Source of the DNA: Aurifilum marmelostoma
Lineage: Eukaryota > Ascomycota > Sordariomycetes > Diaporthales > Cryphonectriaceae
Length of the DNA stretch: 64,000 nt
Reading direction: 5' to 3'
Assembly: GCA_027559495.1 (NCBI GenBank)
Contig: JAMXSV010000017.1
Location: 310,001-374,000 of the forward strand
Shown: in pieces, positions 33,627 through 44,247 of the stretch
Position numbering within the stretch: the first letter of the stretch is position 1
Layout: the number at the start of each line of letters is the position of its first letter
Made by a program: the position numbers and the translations under genes
The notes under the pieces: model-generated
Told to the model about the DNA's origin: nothing
Databases searched by the model: none
What the model saw: only the letters and a program-made list of their open reading frames with translations

Positions 33627-33674
33627 ATGCCTACAAGAAGAAGGGGGCACGACCACCACGATCATCATCAGTAG
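33627..33674 (+). promoter_or_regulatory. Upstream ORF 1 (15 codons) before the zinc-module gene
   Basis: ATG at 33627 opens a 15-residue His/Arg-rich reading frame (MPTRRRGHDHHDHHQ) ending with TAG at 33672-33674, 111 bp before the main start at 33786. If the transcript starts upstream of it, it would be the first ORF met by scanning ribosomes. Confidence 0.4.
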
Positions 33675-33711
33675 CGAGACTGACGACCAGTGAGCTCTCT
33701 TGTCAAGCATT

Positions 33712-33789
33712 ATGCCGGCTGCTACCGGCCAGACCAGCCTCAGCAGCCGCCGCAACAGAGACAGAGACGCATTCGTCCTCTGCGAATGA
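33712..33789 (+). promoter_or_regulatory. Upstream ORF 2 whose stop overlaps the main start (ATGATG)
   Basis: ATG at 33712 opens 25 codons (MPAATGQTSLSSRRNRDRDA, then FVLCE). The stop TGA (33787-33789) overlaps both candidate main starts, ATG at 33786 and ATG at 33789. This stop-start overlap is the classic arrangement for termination-reinitiation. Confidence 0.45.
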
Positions 33790-35529
33790 TGAACAGCGGC
33801 GCCGACCCCACGGACAGTGGACGACACGACTCGACACCGTCCTCCTCCTCCTCCTCCTCCTCCTCCTCCTCCTCCTCCCACCAGCATTCCTCCCACTACA
33901 CCCCCACATACAAACACAAGGCGAAACAAAAGTCCCTCCAGGTCATTGTGACCCAGCACCACTTTCCCGGCGACGGTCACGGCCAGCAGCATGACGGACA
34001 AGGGCCCGACAAGGCACACAATGCAAGACAGCAGCATGAAGAGGAGGAGGAGGAGGATGAGGAGGATGAGGAAGACCGAGAGACCGTTGGTTCGCTGCTG
34101 GCCGACATCGCCAACGCCATCAGCGACGCCCTGCGCATGCTCATGTTTGCCGACAAGAGACACTGGGCGTCTGACGAGTTCGAGCAGGTCCGCGCCCTCG
34201 AGGACACGCTGGACGAGGCCAAGGCCGACTTTCAGGAGCTGGGACCGCTGTTGAAGGGCAACTATTATTACGAAAATGACAGGAGGCGTACGTTGCATGC
34301 TGATTGACACGCCCACACACACACACTCACACATGACATCTCTTGCTCATTCTGCCCTCTCTTCCTCTGTGTTACCCCACAACCGTATTTCTCAGTCATC
34401 TTTCTCTGTATGGTTACCTCTACTGACACTTGTCTTACCCCGGCCATCAGCCGAATCCCTCGACGAGCTACGCGAACTCCGGGCCAATTTCCTCCACCAC
34501 GGCCAGATCTTCAAGGACTGGCTGCGCCAGGGCGGGCCCATCAGCCCCCTCTGGGCACGCGACACCCTCGACCTCCGCAGGGATCTGCACCGCGCGCAGC
34601 GCCGGGCCGCCGCGCGCATCTTCGCCTCCCAGCAGGCCGACATCGCGGGCGGCGGGTCCGGCAACCGGTGTCTTGGCGCGTTCGAGGTGTACCGCCGGCA
34701 GAGGCGGCTCGACGATCGAAGGAAGGAGTATGGACTGGGACGCAGGGCGGGCCGGTACGAGAGCACGCGGGACGAGATCGCGCGGGACGTGAAGACGAGG
34801 ACGACAACGACGACGACGACGGCGGCGGCGGCGGTAGTGAACAGAAAGGAGCGCACGCCCAGCTGGAAACAAAAGACGCCCACGATGAGCTCGCTGGCGA
34901 TAGCAGGCGAGGTGATGGAGATGGGCACGATCGACCTGCGGAGCGACGGCGAGGAAGATCTGGAAGAGCAGCGGCAGCAGCAGCAGCGGCAGCAGCAGTA
35001 CGGTCAGCAGTCCGACGACCCGGAAGAGCAGAGGAACGGCCGCAGGTCCTCGTCGCTGGTGGACCTCGTGCCGGCGTGCAACTCTGTGGGGCGTTTCGAG
35101 CGGTTCGGAGACCAGGACATCGCGTTCTCGTGCGACTTTTGCGACGGCTTCCTCGTCTGGGAGGACCTCCACAGCATGCCGGCCGAGCTGGACCCACTGC
35201 CGGCCGCGTCGGGCGTCACCGAGCAGCCCAACTGGCAGGCCCGCGGGAAATCACTCTCGGCGGGCGAGGACAAGACGGTCGTCTTCGCGCCGCTGGCGAT
35301 CGCGAACCACATCAGCCCGGACATTGGGGACTGGCAGGCCCGGATCCTGTGCCCTTACTGCGACGACTACAACTACTACGAGGCGGGCGACGAGGGCGAG
35401 ACGAGGTATGCACAGGACGAGAGGGGGTTCGGCAACCTCAGGGCGTTCCAGGAGCACCTGGAGTGGTATCACACCTCGGTCGCTGTGCCGAGCCTGCAGG
35501 CGGCCACCAAGAACTGTGTAGTTATGTAG
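33786..35529 (+). CDS. Uncharacterised protein with two CxxC zinc-type modules and a C-terminal CaaX box
   Basis: No named family recognised. Two exons: 33786-34287 and 34451-35529, with a 163-bp intron (GTACGT..TCAG). The product is 526 residues. The N-terminus is disordered, with a run of 13 Ser from a TCC microsatellite and an acidic E/D tract. A helical domain follows across the junction (about 95-225: TVGSLLADIANAISDALRML, RALEDTLDEAKADFQELGPL, LDELRELRANFLHHGQIFKD). The C-terminal 140 residues hold CDFC (Cys395, Cys398) and CPYC (Cys468, Cys471). His503 and His508 in FQEHLEWYH could complete a C2H2-like site. The protein ends CVVM, which fits a farnesylation CaaX motif. The start is the first in-frame ATG after a stop at 33681. 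Poly-Thr, poly-Gln and Ala tracts lie between the domains. Confidence 0.75.
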
Positions 35530-36099
35530 CAAGTCAGCCAGCCAGGACAAGGTGGCAGAATCGGTTGGACACGCAAGCACTGCATTTTTATGACGATGTG
35601 TCGATGGCGTCGGCGAGAGAAGGGGTTGGGGGGGGGGGGGAGGGTGTTGTGTTTTGCCCGACAAGGACGGAAGCGCGGCTAGGCTGCGGCGTTCAGGACA
35701 TGACGTTTAATATATCGGAGGTGGGAGAAGAGAGTACATTACACCCGCTCAGCGACACACACAGACACACAGACACACAGACATACATAAATATATATAC
35801 CTAGAACGTAGGACCGGTCTACGCCTCGAAAGAAATACACAGACACTCACACTCACACAAAAAAGGCTGTATTTTGGACTGGGTACATGCTCTGCGATTC
35901 TCTCCGGATATGCTCATTACTACCTCCATCATGCCAGAATCTAAGCACATCGCTATGCCGTGAAAAAAATAAAACGCCCCAACTCCACGATCGCCAGCCT
36001 CCCTTTTCCCCTTCTGCCGTCCCTATCAAAGACCCCGAAAGTTAAACACAACAAAAAAAAAAAAAAAAAAAAGGAGTGAAATTTTGGGACCCGCCTTCT
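35530..36099. other. Convergent 3' region, zinc-module gene / Sec22
   Basis: About 570 bp with a G run near 35628-35642, CA-rich repeats near 35756-35785 and an A20 run at 36053-36072. Both 3' UTRs lie here. No gene seen. Confidence 0.5.
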
Positions 36100-36923
36100 C
36101 TAAAAGAAGCGCCACCACAAAAACACCAGTATGATGAAGCCCAGGGCGCCAAAGGGCCCATACTGCTTGAGCATCAGCTCCCAGTTGATGCGGACGGCGG
36201 CGCGCCTGTACTTTTTGCTGTCGTCGCGCAGGCGGGAGCTGATCTCGCCCATGCGCTCGAGGCTGTCGCCGCGGTAGAGCAGGTCCTCGATGTTCTTGGT
36301 CATGACCTTTGTGACGTCGCGCAGCTCGTCGTTGAGCTTGTCGAGGTTCTGGGTGGCGCGGGCGTCCGAGTAGGTGGCCCTGGACTTGGCGATGAAGTTG
36401 TCGAACTCCATGAAGGCGTAGGGCCGCAGGCCGGGGCTGAGGAGCTGGGCCACGGGGTACATGGTGGTGAACTCGGTGGCGAGGTCCGAGAGGTAGGTGA
36501 AGGCCAGCTTGCGCGGGTAGGAGCGCTCGGTTATGCAGAAGTAGACGATGTCGGAGGCGGTGAGGTAGTGGATCGTGTAGCTGCCCGACTCGATCGAGGC
36601 CTGGGGCTCCGAGTTGCGGTTGAGGCGGCGGAGGATGAGCTTGATCTGGGACTTGATCTCGGAGAGGGAGGTTTCGGTCTGGGGGAGAGGTTTCGGGGTG
36701 TTAGAGCAAGAGTCGGAGTGGGACAGAGTTGAGGGGGCCAGGGGGAAGGGGAAAGGACAGAAAAAGTTGACACGTACTGCCTCGTCGTCGACTGATGCGC
36801 AGAGGTACAGGCCTGGGGTGGTGGTGGTCGTGTCAGTTCTGAAGCTCTTGAGGCTGGCTGCCCTGAGGGAGTGTATGTTGTTGTCATACCATCGAGCCGT
36901 GCTATCTGTGTTGACCGGATCAT
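36100..36923 (-). CDS. SEC22: R-SNARE Sec22 (longin SNARE of ER-Golgi traffic)
   Basis: Sec22 acts on COPII and COPI vesicles between ER and Golgi. Three exons on the minus strand: 36923-36890, 36812-36778 and 36678-36100. The introns are 77 and 99 bp (GTATGA..CCAG, GTACGT..CCAG). The product is 215 residues, the standard length. The first two exons encode only MIRSTQIARLDG and LYLCASVDDEA. The longin domain follows (IKSQIKLILRRL, SGSYTIHYLTASDIVYF, SYPRKLAFTYLSDLATEFTT). The SNARE motif includes LDKLNDELRDVTKVMTKNIE and DLLYRGDSLERMGEISSRLR, with the zero-layer Arg in LLYRGDS. The protein ends in one tail anchor (GALGFIILVFLWWRFF). Nothing is broken; two 5' introns so close to the start are usual for sec22 in filamentous fungi. 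Confidence 0.95.
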
Positions 36924-38129
36924 CTTGGGAGTTTGGTATGTAGTCTATGTGTGTGTGGGTGTTCGGGTGTGTCGAGAGAAGTCGCCTTGGGCGTTTGTGG
37001 TGAAAGAGAGAACTGTGGTCCTCCGTACAGGTCTTCCTTCTAGAGGAGGAGGAAAGTTGCTCTGGGTCGGAGGCTGGAATCCCGAACGTGTCCTCAACTT
37101 CCTGGCGTGCCTTGATATTTCTGCCTGCTCTGACGACTGCAGTTGACTCAGACAATCCTCGCGAATATGCTAGGCAGAATGGTGTGTGTGTGTTCTTTTC
37201 ATATGCAAGAAAAGATGCTAGGGTGGAGGTTGCTCAGTTCTGGAGTGGTCAGAGCTGCTGCCAGAAGGGAAACCTGTTTAGAGTGCAAGTAGTCCGTCGT
37301 CCCCAGCGGGTGTCGAGCAATCAGGGGGGGGCACTTACATCGAGGCTGGCCAATGGTACACACAGTGGCTGTTAGCTCATGTGGGGCGCTGGATAGTGTT
37401 CACCAGGGATTGGGGACAGCCTTGCTATCAGTCAAGCTGAGAGAGAGAGACAGCAACAACAACTAATTGGTGGTCATTAAATGGTGAAGGATGTTTGCAG
37501 ATGGAAAATGTGGTTGACCAAATATTATCCTTCTTTTTCTTTCCTTTTTTGATCTCGCTTTTCCTGGGGTGTTGGCATTTGCTGTCGCAGTGAGATCAAT
37601 CGCCTATCGTGCCATTTCTTGGGGCCTTGTCTCCAGATCAAATGTGCCTCCCAGCTCCAACCTAACCCACCACCAACCAGCCAACCAACGAACCAACCCC
37701 CTTGTCTTTTCTCCTTGAAGCAACTTCTCTCCTCCTTCTCTCACATCTATCTTCCAAACACCTTGAACATGTCCAAAGATGAGCTCATGTTGGACGCAAA
37801 CAAGCTCTCGGCCTGTGCTTGATCCTCATTCCTCTGTGTAGCACTGCAGCTCTGAACCCCTCTCACTTTCTCCAGGCGAGCACTTGTCCCACTGCCACTT
37901 GGACTTGAACCTCACCTGGACGACTGCTCTGCATGAGATAGTCTCTCTCAAGACTGGTCACCATTTTTTTTTTTTTAAAAAAGAGGTCAAAAACATTCAA
38001 ACTCTAGAAAGATACAACACTGTGGGACTCTGGGAAGGGGCTCTTCAACAATTACAATCAGCCAACCGGATCCAACTTTCTACCCTGCCAGCCTCACCTC
38101 CTGCCCATACCCGTCACAATCGAGCCACC
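36924..38129. other. Divergent promoter region, Sec22 / ASXH protein
   Basis: About 1.2 kb between divergent genes. It contains GT-rich stretches near 36941-36960 and a T9/A6 junction near 37967-37982. Frames present lack similarity I can recognise. No RNA gene seen. Confidence 0.5.
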
Positions 38130-39572
38130 ATGGTCACTATACAGCAAAAAGACCCGCAGGTGCCCATGGGCAGCCAAAAGTCAAGTTCTAAGCTCTCAGA
38201 TCTCCCAGAATCTACTGATGAGCACGAGCAAGCCACAAGCATTGTTGTTCAGCCTGTCGGGCCTGCCTCTCCCAACGGTCATGCTGCCCTGGCCAACACC
38301 AACAACAACAACAACAATAGGGACAATGAGGTGGTGGCAGCACCTGTTACCGAGACCACGATCATCGACCAGCCACCACACAAACGGCCCAAGAGAAACC
38401 TTCCCAGGCGCACAACAACTACTACTACTACTACGTCCACCACTACCACCATTGCTGCCACTGACAATGGTAACGGTGAGCTGCCCGGAGAGGGGGAGGG
38501 GGGAGGTGGAGGAGGCCAAGGCGGCTGCTTCCACCACGACCGCCACCGCCACCAACAACAAGCGTCGAGCTGCCCCCAAACAGTGCAAGGTCGACAAGAC
38601 GTCCAAGGAGGACGACGCAAGACCCCCTGCTGCGAAGAAGGCCAAGGTCACAAAGCGCAGGTCTACCAAGTGGGATCCCGACTACGTGACCCAAAACGCC
38701 AGGTCGCCCCTGGTCAACGTCGACCTCCGGGTAAGTCTCATTTCTCACCACTACAATCCAGATCCAGGTGAGGTCAACTCATCCGCTGACTCGAAAAACC
38801 CTGCTCAAAGTCTCTCCTCCTCCAGCCTGCCGCCTGGGACTGTCTCACGGCCGAGGACAGGAAGGAGATCCTCGCCCTGTTCCCAGACGACACACACATC
38901 CTGCACGCCGGCACGCCCGACGCGCGCCCCAACTTTGAGTCCCTCCGGAATGACGACAGCTTCCGCCACGACGCAGAGGAGTACACGTCCAACCTCGCCA
39001 AGGGCATGCACGACCCCATCTGGCTGCGGGACGCCTGGACTGCACACCACAGGCGCGCGGCGGGCGACTTTGACGCGTTCTACATCCGCAAGGTCGAGAT
39101 CGAGTGGGGCGCTAGCATTCCGGACGAGTATAAGCCGGAAACGCTGCGGTCCAAAGAGGGTAGTGGTGATGGTGGCGTTGACGGCACGTCCCCGCCCAAG
39201 TCAAGTGGTCAGTCTGCCGAGGATCATCTCGCCAGTAGTGGTGGTGGTGGTGGTGGCGGCGGCGGCGACGGGGATAAGGAGACAAAGACGGACAGACCGG
39301 CCAAGGAGGCGTCTCCTGCGCCTATCTGCGAGACGAAGCCCGAGCTGAGCAGCCCCAAGAATTCCAACGACAAGGGCTGCTTTACTGCAGATGAGACCAC
39401 AACGCCCCGGGCAGGGACGGTTCCTACCCCCGATGGCGGCTCTCCATCTTCCGAGGTGGTCAAGGATGAGATTGTCGTCAATATCAACCCTCTTTCCAAT
39501 GGTCGATCACGTAGTGGTTCTGAGGATGCGGTAAATGGGCTCACAATGTATTCTTACAACGAGAATTTCTAA
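38130..39572 (+). CDS. Asx-homology (ASXH) domain protein, fungal (apparent frameshift or unmodelled intron)
   Basis: The ASXH domain of Asx/ASXL proteins partners the BAP1/Calypso deubiquitinase; fungal proteins with this domain are nuclear and poorly known. The N-terminal frame (from 38130) has Asn6 and Thr8 tracts and a basic KRPKRNLPRR. The second frame gives KKAKVTKRRSTKWDPDYVTQ and then ARSPLVNVDLR. An intron at 38731-38825 (GTAAGT, CTGAC branch, CCAG) leads to AAWDCLTAEDRKEILALFPD, LRNDDSFRHDAEEYTSNLAK, and WLRDAWTAHHRRAAGDFDAF, typical of the domain. The C-terminus is disordered with nine Gly. The first two frames differ by one base at the run G5-A-G6 (38492-38503). Removing one base gives 448 residues. 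A weaker alternative is an intron from the GTGAGC at 38476 to a GAG acceptor near 38568. Confidence 0.78.
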
Positions 39573-39884
39573 CCTGCGAGGACGGGCTAGCGAAACCGCA
39601 ACTCCTTGAAGGTGTCAGAAATCTTTAAGCGCAGAGAGGGTCTGAAGGCATCATCAGGCCGGGTGAGCGGTTCACTTGCTGGAACGAGAGAGAAAATTTG
39701 AAAGGGAATAATGGGACCATCGACGGGACACACGGCACCGAGTCTCAAGTCGTTGTAGATACGACTCAGAAAATACAGATCCATATCATGACAAGTCAGT
39801 CAGGCAGTGCTGTTGGGCGAGGAACTATGCCAACCACCAACCAACGAGGTCTGCATTGGTCTGCATTACCCAGTCCATCTTTCC
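39573..39884. other. Convergent 3' region, ASXH protein / Elp5
   Basis: About 310 bp between two convergent stop codons; presumably overlapping 3' UTRs. No gene seen. Confidence 0.5.
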
Positions 39885-41084
39885 CTATATCTCATCCTCT
39901 TCATCATCAAAGTCATCCTCCCTCCCCATCTCATATAATATCCTACCCCCCTCCCCTCCACCGACATCTGTCTGCGCATCAAAATACGGCAACACAATCC
40001 CATCCCTGTCCCTGCGCTGCTTCTCCGTCAGGCCCAGACTGAACGTCGTATCCGCCAGCTCCTCGCCGTCATCTCCCCCGCCACTGCCACCACCGCCCCC
40101 AGCATCCTCAGGCGCGGCAAACTGCGGGTGGTCCGCCAGCAGCGACAGCCCCGCCGTGCTGTCCCGCCGCGAGGGAGCCAGGACGAACCGCTCGACGACG
40201 GCGCGGCCGCTCCGCCGCCTCAGCTCCATGTCGACGACGACACCACCAACACCACCGCCGCTACCTTCGCCGTCCGCCGAGCCGGACGAGGAGCGGAGGC
40301 CGATGAGAACGCCCTCGCGGCCCTCGCCCAGGCCAAAGTCGGGCTCGGGCAGGCTGCGGTCCTGTGCGAGGCGGCGCTCGACGGCGTGGTGCAGGCTGGA
40401 GACGCGCAGCACGGCGGTGGCGAGGTGGTTGAGCAGGGTGAAGGGGTGGGGCTCGTACTCGCTGATCGTGGAGGGGGGGAGGGAAAGGGGCACGTCGGCG
40501 TGGTAGACGGCCACGAGGGAGATGGTGGGGTGGGTGAGGAGGCTGGAGAGGAAGGGGGTCAGGTGGCGGGGGCTTCTTGCGGCGAGGGGGTTGAGCTCGT
40601 CTATGAGGAGGAGGGTTTCTGGAGAAGGAGAGAGGTTGTTAGCGGGGTGGAGATGAGGTTGGCGGGGGGGGGGGGGACGAACTTTGAGATGAGGGGTCCT
40701 TGGGTGTTGGTGGTGGTGCTGCTGTGGGTGCTGGGCAGTGAGATGCAATCTCGGACCGCAGCTTTGGTAGGCTTTTGCCTCGGGCCTTGATGAAGATGTC
40801 CGCATGGCTGGGTTTCTTGATGGTGGCGAAGGAGATGAAGATGATCTTGGTGTGGGAGATCTGGGTGGACATGTCAGTGAGGGGTCTATATAACATGTAT
40901 GCTGGGGTACTTCTTCTCTACATACCTTGGCTCGTATTATGAATTCTTGTATGGCTGGACTTGCGCTCTGCTCCAGTGTATCGAGAACGAGGGTCAACGG
41001 GCTGGCGCTGTCTCGCAGGTTGAGTAGTTTTTGGAAGAGCAAGAGGCTGTGAGAGCGCCTGTGTGCCTGTGCCGAAGGAGCCAT
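39885..41084 (-). CDS. ELP5: Elongator complex subunit Elp5
   Basis: Elp5 is one of three RecA-like subunits (Elp4-6) that form the ring of Elongator, which modifies U34 in tRNA anticodons. Three exons on the minus strand: 41084-40926, 40860-40683 and 40618-39885. The introns are 65 bp (GTATGT..CCAG) and 64 bp (GTTCGT, CTAAC branch, CCAG). The product is 356 residues. Landmarks are SLLLFQKLLNLRDSASPLTL and VLDTLEQSASPAIQEFIIRA. After the first intron comes ISHTKIIFISFATIKKP, and after the second TLLLIDELNPLAARSP, the Walker-B-like strand of the RecA fold. The C-terminal half holds a Gly/Ser insert and ends in a very acidic tail (REDDFDDEEDEI), as in other Elp5 proteins. The second intron contains a C13 run just after its donor. 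Confidence 0.88.
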   Translation of the reverse strand: MAPSAQAHRRSHSLLLFQKLLNLRDSASPLTLVLDTLEQSASPAIQEFIIRAKVCREEVPQHTCYIDPSLTCPPRSPTPRSSSSPSPPSRNPAMRTSSSRPEAKAYQSCGPRLHLTAQHPQQHHHQHPRTPHLKVRPPPPRQPHLHPANNLSPSPETLLLIDELNPLAARSPRHLTPFLSSLLTHPTISLVAVYHADVPLSLPPSTISEYEPHPFTLLNHLATAVLRVSSLHHAVERRLAQDRSLPEPDFGLGEGREGVLIGLRSSSGSADGEGSGGGVGGVVVDMELRRRSGRAVVERFVLAPSRRDSTAGLSLLADHPQFAAPEDAGGGGGSGGGDDGEELADTTFSLGLTEKQRRDRDGIVLPYFDAQTDVGGGEGGRILYEMGREDDFDDEEDEI

Positions 41085-41539
41085 TCTTGGTCAGATTGGG
41101 TAGTGAAAAGCACCTCTTTCAGAAATAGAACAGAAAATAAGGTGGAAAAGGTTGAGGTTGGTGGCGAGACTCAAAAAGTATCGTCACATGCTTGTGAGTT
41201 TTGAAATTATTCGAGTGAGGTCAGGGTCTGGGTAAGGGAAGTAACAAGAAAAATATTACAGGGGTGTATCCCCCGCCGTAGTGTCCATTGCCCGCTGGAA
41301 AAGAGGACCTGTGTCACTACAGCCACGGGCTGTCTATAGGCGCATACAGTGCCCGGTACTAAGGCCCTACCGCTCGCTAGCAGCCCACCTACCACCCTAT
41401 AGCTTGTTCGAGACTTTCCTTGTCCGCCTGAACACTACTGATTCTCCCATCTCTGTCTTTGTTTCTTCTCACAACAACCAACACAGCCGTTACCAGACAG
41501 CATCTCCTATCCAGAAACACATTTCCCCCCTCAACAATA
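41085..41539. other. Divergent promoter region, Elp5 / SNRNP27
   Basis: About 455 bp holding both promoters of a divergent pair. No gene or notable repeat seen. Confidence 0.5.
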
Positions 41540-42409
41540 ATGGCCGACAACTCATCGAGACGCGGCGGCAGGGGCCCTCGTGACCGAAGGGGCGGAGGAG
41601 GAAGAGGAGGAGGAGGCTACAGAGAGGACCGCGACCATACCCGCGACCGCAGACGTTACGACAACGACGGAGACGACCGCGACAACAGACGACGCTACCG
41701 GTCCAGATCCCGTGATCGCGACAGCGGCAGATACGCCCGAGACAGAGACGGCAGACGCGATCGGTCCAGGTCTCACGACAGGCCGCAGCGCGACGGGCGT
41801 GGAGGGCGAGACCGTGGTGGCGGCCGCGACGACTACGATTCTCGACGGAACAGAGACTACGACAGGAGAAGCGGTGGGAGGGGCGATGGTACGCCCAGGC
41901 ATAGAAATGGTAGGTGGACTGATGGCACCCCTATGGTTGGAACGTGCCCACAACATGTGCTAACATTCCTCCCTCTTCCTCCAGACGACCGCCGGCGATC
42001 TGCGTCTCCTCGCCGCGCTGGCAGCCCTACCACTGCAGAGCTGCCGACGAGAAGTAGACACGACGCTGCCGACCCGAGCGCCCAGCACTCGAAGCCGATG
42101 AGTCGCAACCGGGAGCCAGAGGACAGCCACCACGAAGAGCGCGATCGGGGCGGGCGAGCCGACGACCAGCACCGCGAAGACGGCGCCGCAGCAGAGCCTA
42201 TGGACGAGGACGACGACCTCGAGGTGGAAGACGACGGCATGGGCGGCGACATGGCGGCCATGATGGGCTTCGGGGGCTTTGGCTCCACCAAGGGGAAGAA
42301 GGTGGTTGGAAACAACGTCGGCGCGGTGAGGAAGGAGAAGAAGACCGAGTACCGCCAGTACATGAACCGTGTTGGCGGTTTCAACAGGCCGCTCAGCCCT
42401 CCTCGCTGA
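41540..42409 (+). CDS. U4/U6.U5 tri-snRNP 27 kDa protein (SNRNP27 family)
   Basis: SNRNP27 is a spliceosomal tri-snRNP protein that influences 5' splice-site selection. Two exons: 41540-41909 and 41985-42409. The 75-bp intron starts GTAGGT, has a GCTAAC branch site and ends CCAG. The product is 264 residues. The N-terminal two thirds is an RS/RD/RG-rich region (many Arg-Asp and Arg-Ser dipeptides, plus RGG). After an acidic linker ([13 protein letters not shown]) comes the diagnostic C-terminal domain: [20 protein letters not shown], then [20 protein letters not shown]. That short domain is nearly invariant from fungi to humans, so the call is firm. The start lies in a clean context and the intron is required to remove an out-of-register insert. 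Confidence 0.93.
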   Translation: MADNSSRRGGRGPRDRRGGGGRGGGGYREDRDHTRDRRRYDNDGDDRDNRRRYRSRSRDRDSGRYARDRDGRRDRSRSHDRPQRDGRGGRDRGGGRDDYDSRRNRDYDRRSGGRGDGTPRHRNGRWTDGTPMVGTCPQHVLTFLPLPPDDRRRSASPRRAGSPTTAELPTRSRHDAADPSAQHSKPMSRNREPEDSHHEERDRGGRADDQHREDGAAAEPMDEDDDLEVEDDGMGGDMAAMMGFGGFGSTKGKKVVGNNVGAVRKEKKTEYRQYMNRVGGFNRPLSPPR

Positions 42410-43363
42410 GAAGAGAAGCACAGACACGAGCCGTCCTGCAGCGGTCGTCTGGCCTGTATATCACTCTCTCTGCGCTTTGCCAGATCCGCCACCATCGATG
42501 CACCACTAGACCCCTTCATTCGACTTGTCTCTAGCGGTCTCGAGATCGGGGTCCACCTTTTACATTGTCAATGGTCAGTCACCACATCGAGGCTTGTCAT
42601 AGAACTAGACGCCAAAGGTCGGCTAAATAATTACACAGTTTGTATCTTGACTTTATTTATCTCTGCCGAGGTGAGTGGGATCTTACTACTGCCAGTGAAC
42701 GATACCAGGTGTTGTCAGGCGCTTTGGACGTCTGCTTGCTGCTGAAAGTAACCCTCATAATTACTGATGATCTGCTACGTGAATTCTCCTGTCCTGTTGA
42801 GTTGTAAGAGTATTATTGAAAAGGAAACTGTAGGCTGTACTTCCCTTATAATTTGACAAGTATAAGTAGCCGTCTCTGTTCATCATCTCATCACGAATTC
42901 ACCATACACACCCTATATACTTGATAGGACGGTATACGAATTAGATACATGTAATATATACATTCACCCAGTGATCTTGAGACACCATGTCCAGAAGATG
43001 TGCCATATTCTTGCTGCACACCATGCAGGAGAACACTCGACACGGCGGATCTGTGCATCGCGCAGCTGCTGTGATGTCTGAGCAAGGCATCATGCTCTTG
43101 AGCAATGTGGAAGACCGTGTCTAGTAACACTGCTCCTGGCAGCTTGCTGACAATTACTTTCTGTGTGAGAGAGAGAGGACAGCACAGCACAAGAGGAATT
43201 GTTCAGACCATCCTTTATCAGCCCGGACTCTTGCTGTCGAGGCGTCTCTCCCTGCCCAGACAGGTGCAGGCCTTCCAAGATGAAAAGTGGCGTTGAAGAT
43301 GGATGTTTAGTTGAGTTGCTGGTGCCCAAGAGAACCAGACACCCACGAATACATCAAACCACC
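42410..43363. other. Convergent 3' region, SNRNP27 / DUF1275 protein
   Basis: About 950 bp of relatively AT-rich sequence. I see no gene and no clear repeat. Confidence 0.5.
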
Positions 43364-44176
43364 TCACGCCTTGGCCTGCCCAGCCGGACTGTCCGTCGAC
43401 GACCCCCCGGCCTCCTTGTCCTCGTCGGCCTCATCGCCGCCCACCCGTAGAAACAACAGCGACAGCCCGGCCAGGAGCTTGAAGACGGCCGTCAGCAGGA
43501 GACACAGCTGCGGCGCATAATAGCGGTACGCAAGCCCGCCCACGAGCCCGCCGACAAAGAAGACGGCGATGAACATGATGCGCTCGTCGCGGGGCCTGTT
43601 GCGCCGCGCCAGCAGCCGCGGGTCCGAGAAGAAGTCCGCCATGGCGCCCGTGGCGACCTGCGTGGGCATCGTGGGCGGGCCGTTCATGCCCTTTGTGGTG
43701 ACGTTCTGGCAGCCCATGGAGAAGGACAGCAGGGCGACGGCGACGTACTCGGTGTCGCCGTCGGCGCTACGCACCTCGCGGCCCCAGATGAGCCCCACGA
43801 CGACGAAGACCAGCGCGGCCTGCTGCAGGATGTCGGCGGCCACGAAGAAGCGCCTCCTGCGGGCGGCGAGGTGGTTGCCGAGCTGGCCGCTGAAGGCGGA
43901 GCCGGCCCAGGAGGCGGCGAGGGAGGTGACGGCCGCGACGGGGTGCACGTCGGCCGGGTCGACGGCGGCGAGCTGGGAGGCGGCGAGGGCGAGGAAGACG
44001 ATGTTGCCTGTGTTGTTGGCGGTGAAGACGCCCAGGTAGGGCACGCTGAAGACGTCGACGGCCGCGGCGGCGAAGGAGAGGAGGAGGAGGAAGGGGAGGT
44101 GCTGGGCGCGCCTGGGGTTATTGCGGGCGAAGTCCAGCTCCGTCTGCCAGTAGGCGCGGGAGGTGAGGGCGGTCAT
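43364..44176 (-). CDS. DUF1275 (YoaK) family membrane protein
   Basis: A family of small multipass membrane proteins found in bacteria and widely in filamentous fungi; function unknown. Single exon, 270 residues. About six hydrophobic segments are visible. The first is FLLLLSFAAAAVDVFSVPYL followed by GVFTANNTGNIVFLALAAS, the family signature with the GxxxxNxTGN pattern. Others are VAAVTSLAASWAGSAFSGQL, LQQAALVFVVVGLIWG, YVAVALLSFSMGCQNVTTKG (also conserved), IMFIAVFFVGGLVGGLAYRY and LCLLLTAVFKLLAGLSLLFL. The tail is short, acidic and Ser-rich. It shares orientation with the carboxypeptidase gene upstream of it but nothing shows a functional link. Confidence 0.9.
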   Translation of the reverse strand: MTALTSRAYWQTELDFARNNPRRAQHLPFLLLLSFAAAAVDVFSVPYLGVFTANNTGNIVFLALAASQLAAVDPADVHPVAAVTSLAASWAGSAFSGQLGNHLAARRRRFFVAADILQQAALVFVVVGLIWGREVRSADGDTEYVAVALLSFSMGCQNVTTKGMNGPPTMPTQVATGAMADFFSDPRLLARRNRPRDERIMFIAVFFVGGLVGGLAYRYYAPQLCLLLTAVFKLLAGLSLLFLRVGGDEADEDKEAGGSSTDSPAGQAKA

Positions 44177-44209
44177 TGTCGGTCCGTGGCGGTGTGAACG
44201 AAGGGTGCT

Positions 44210-44247
<38 letters not shown>

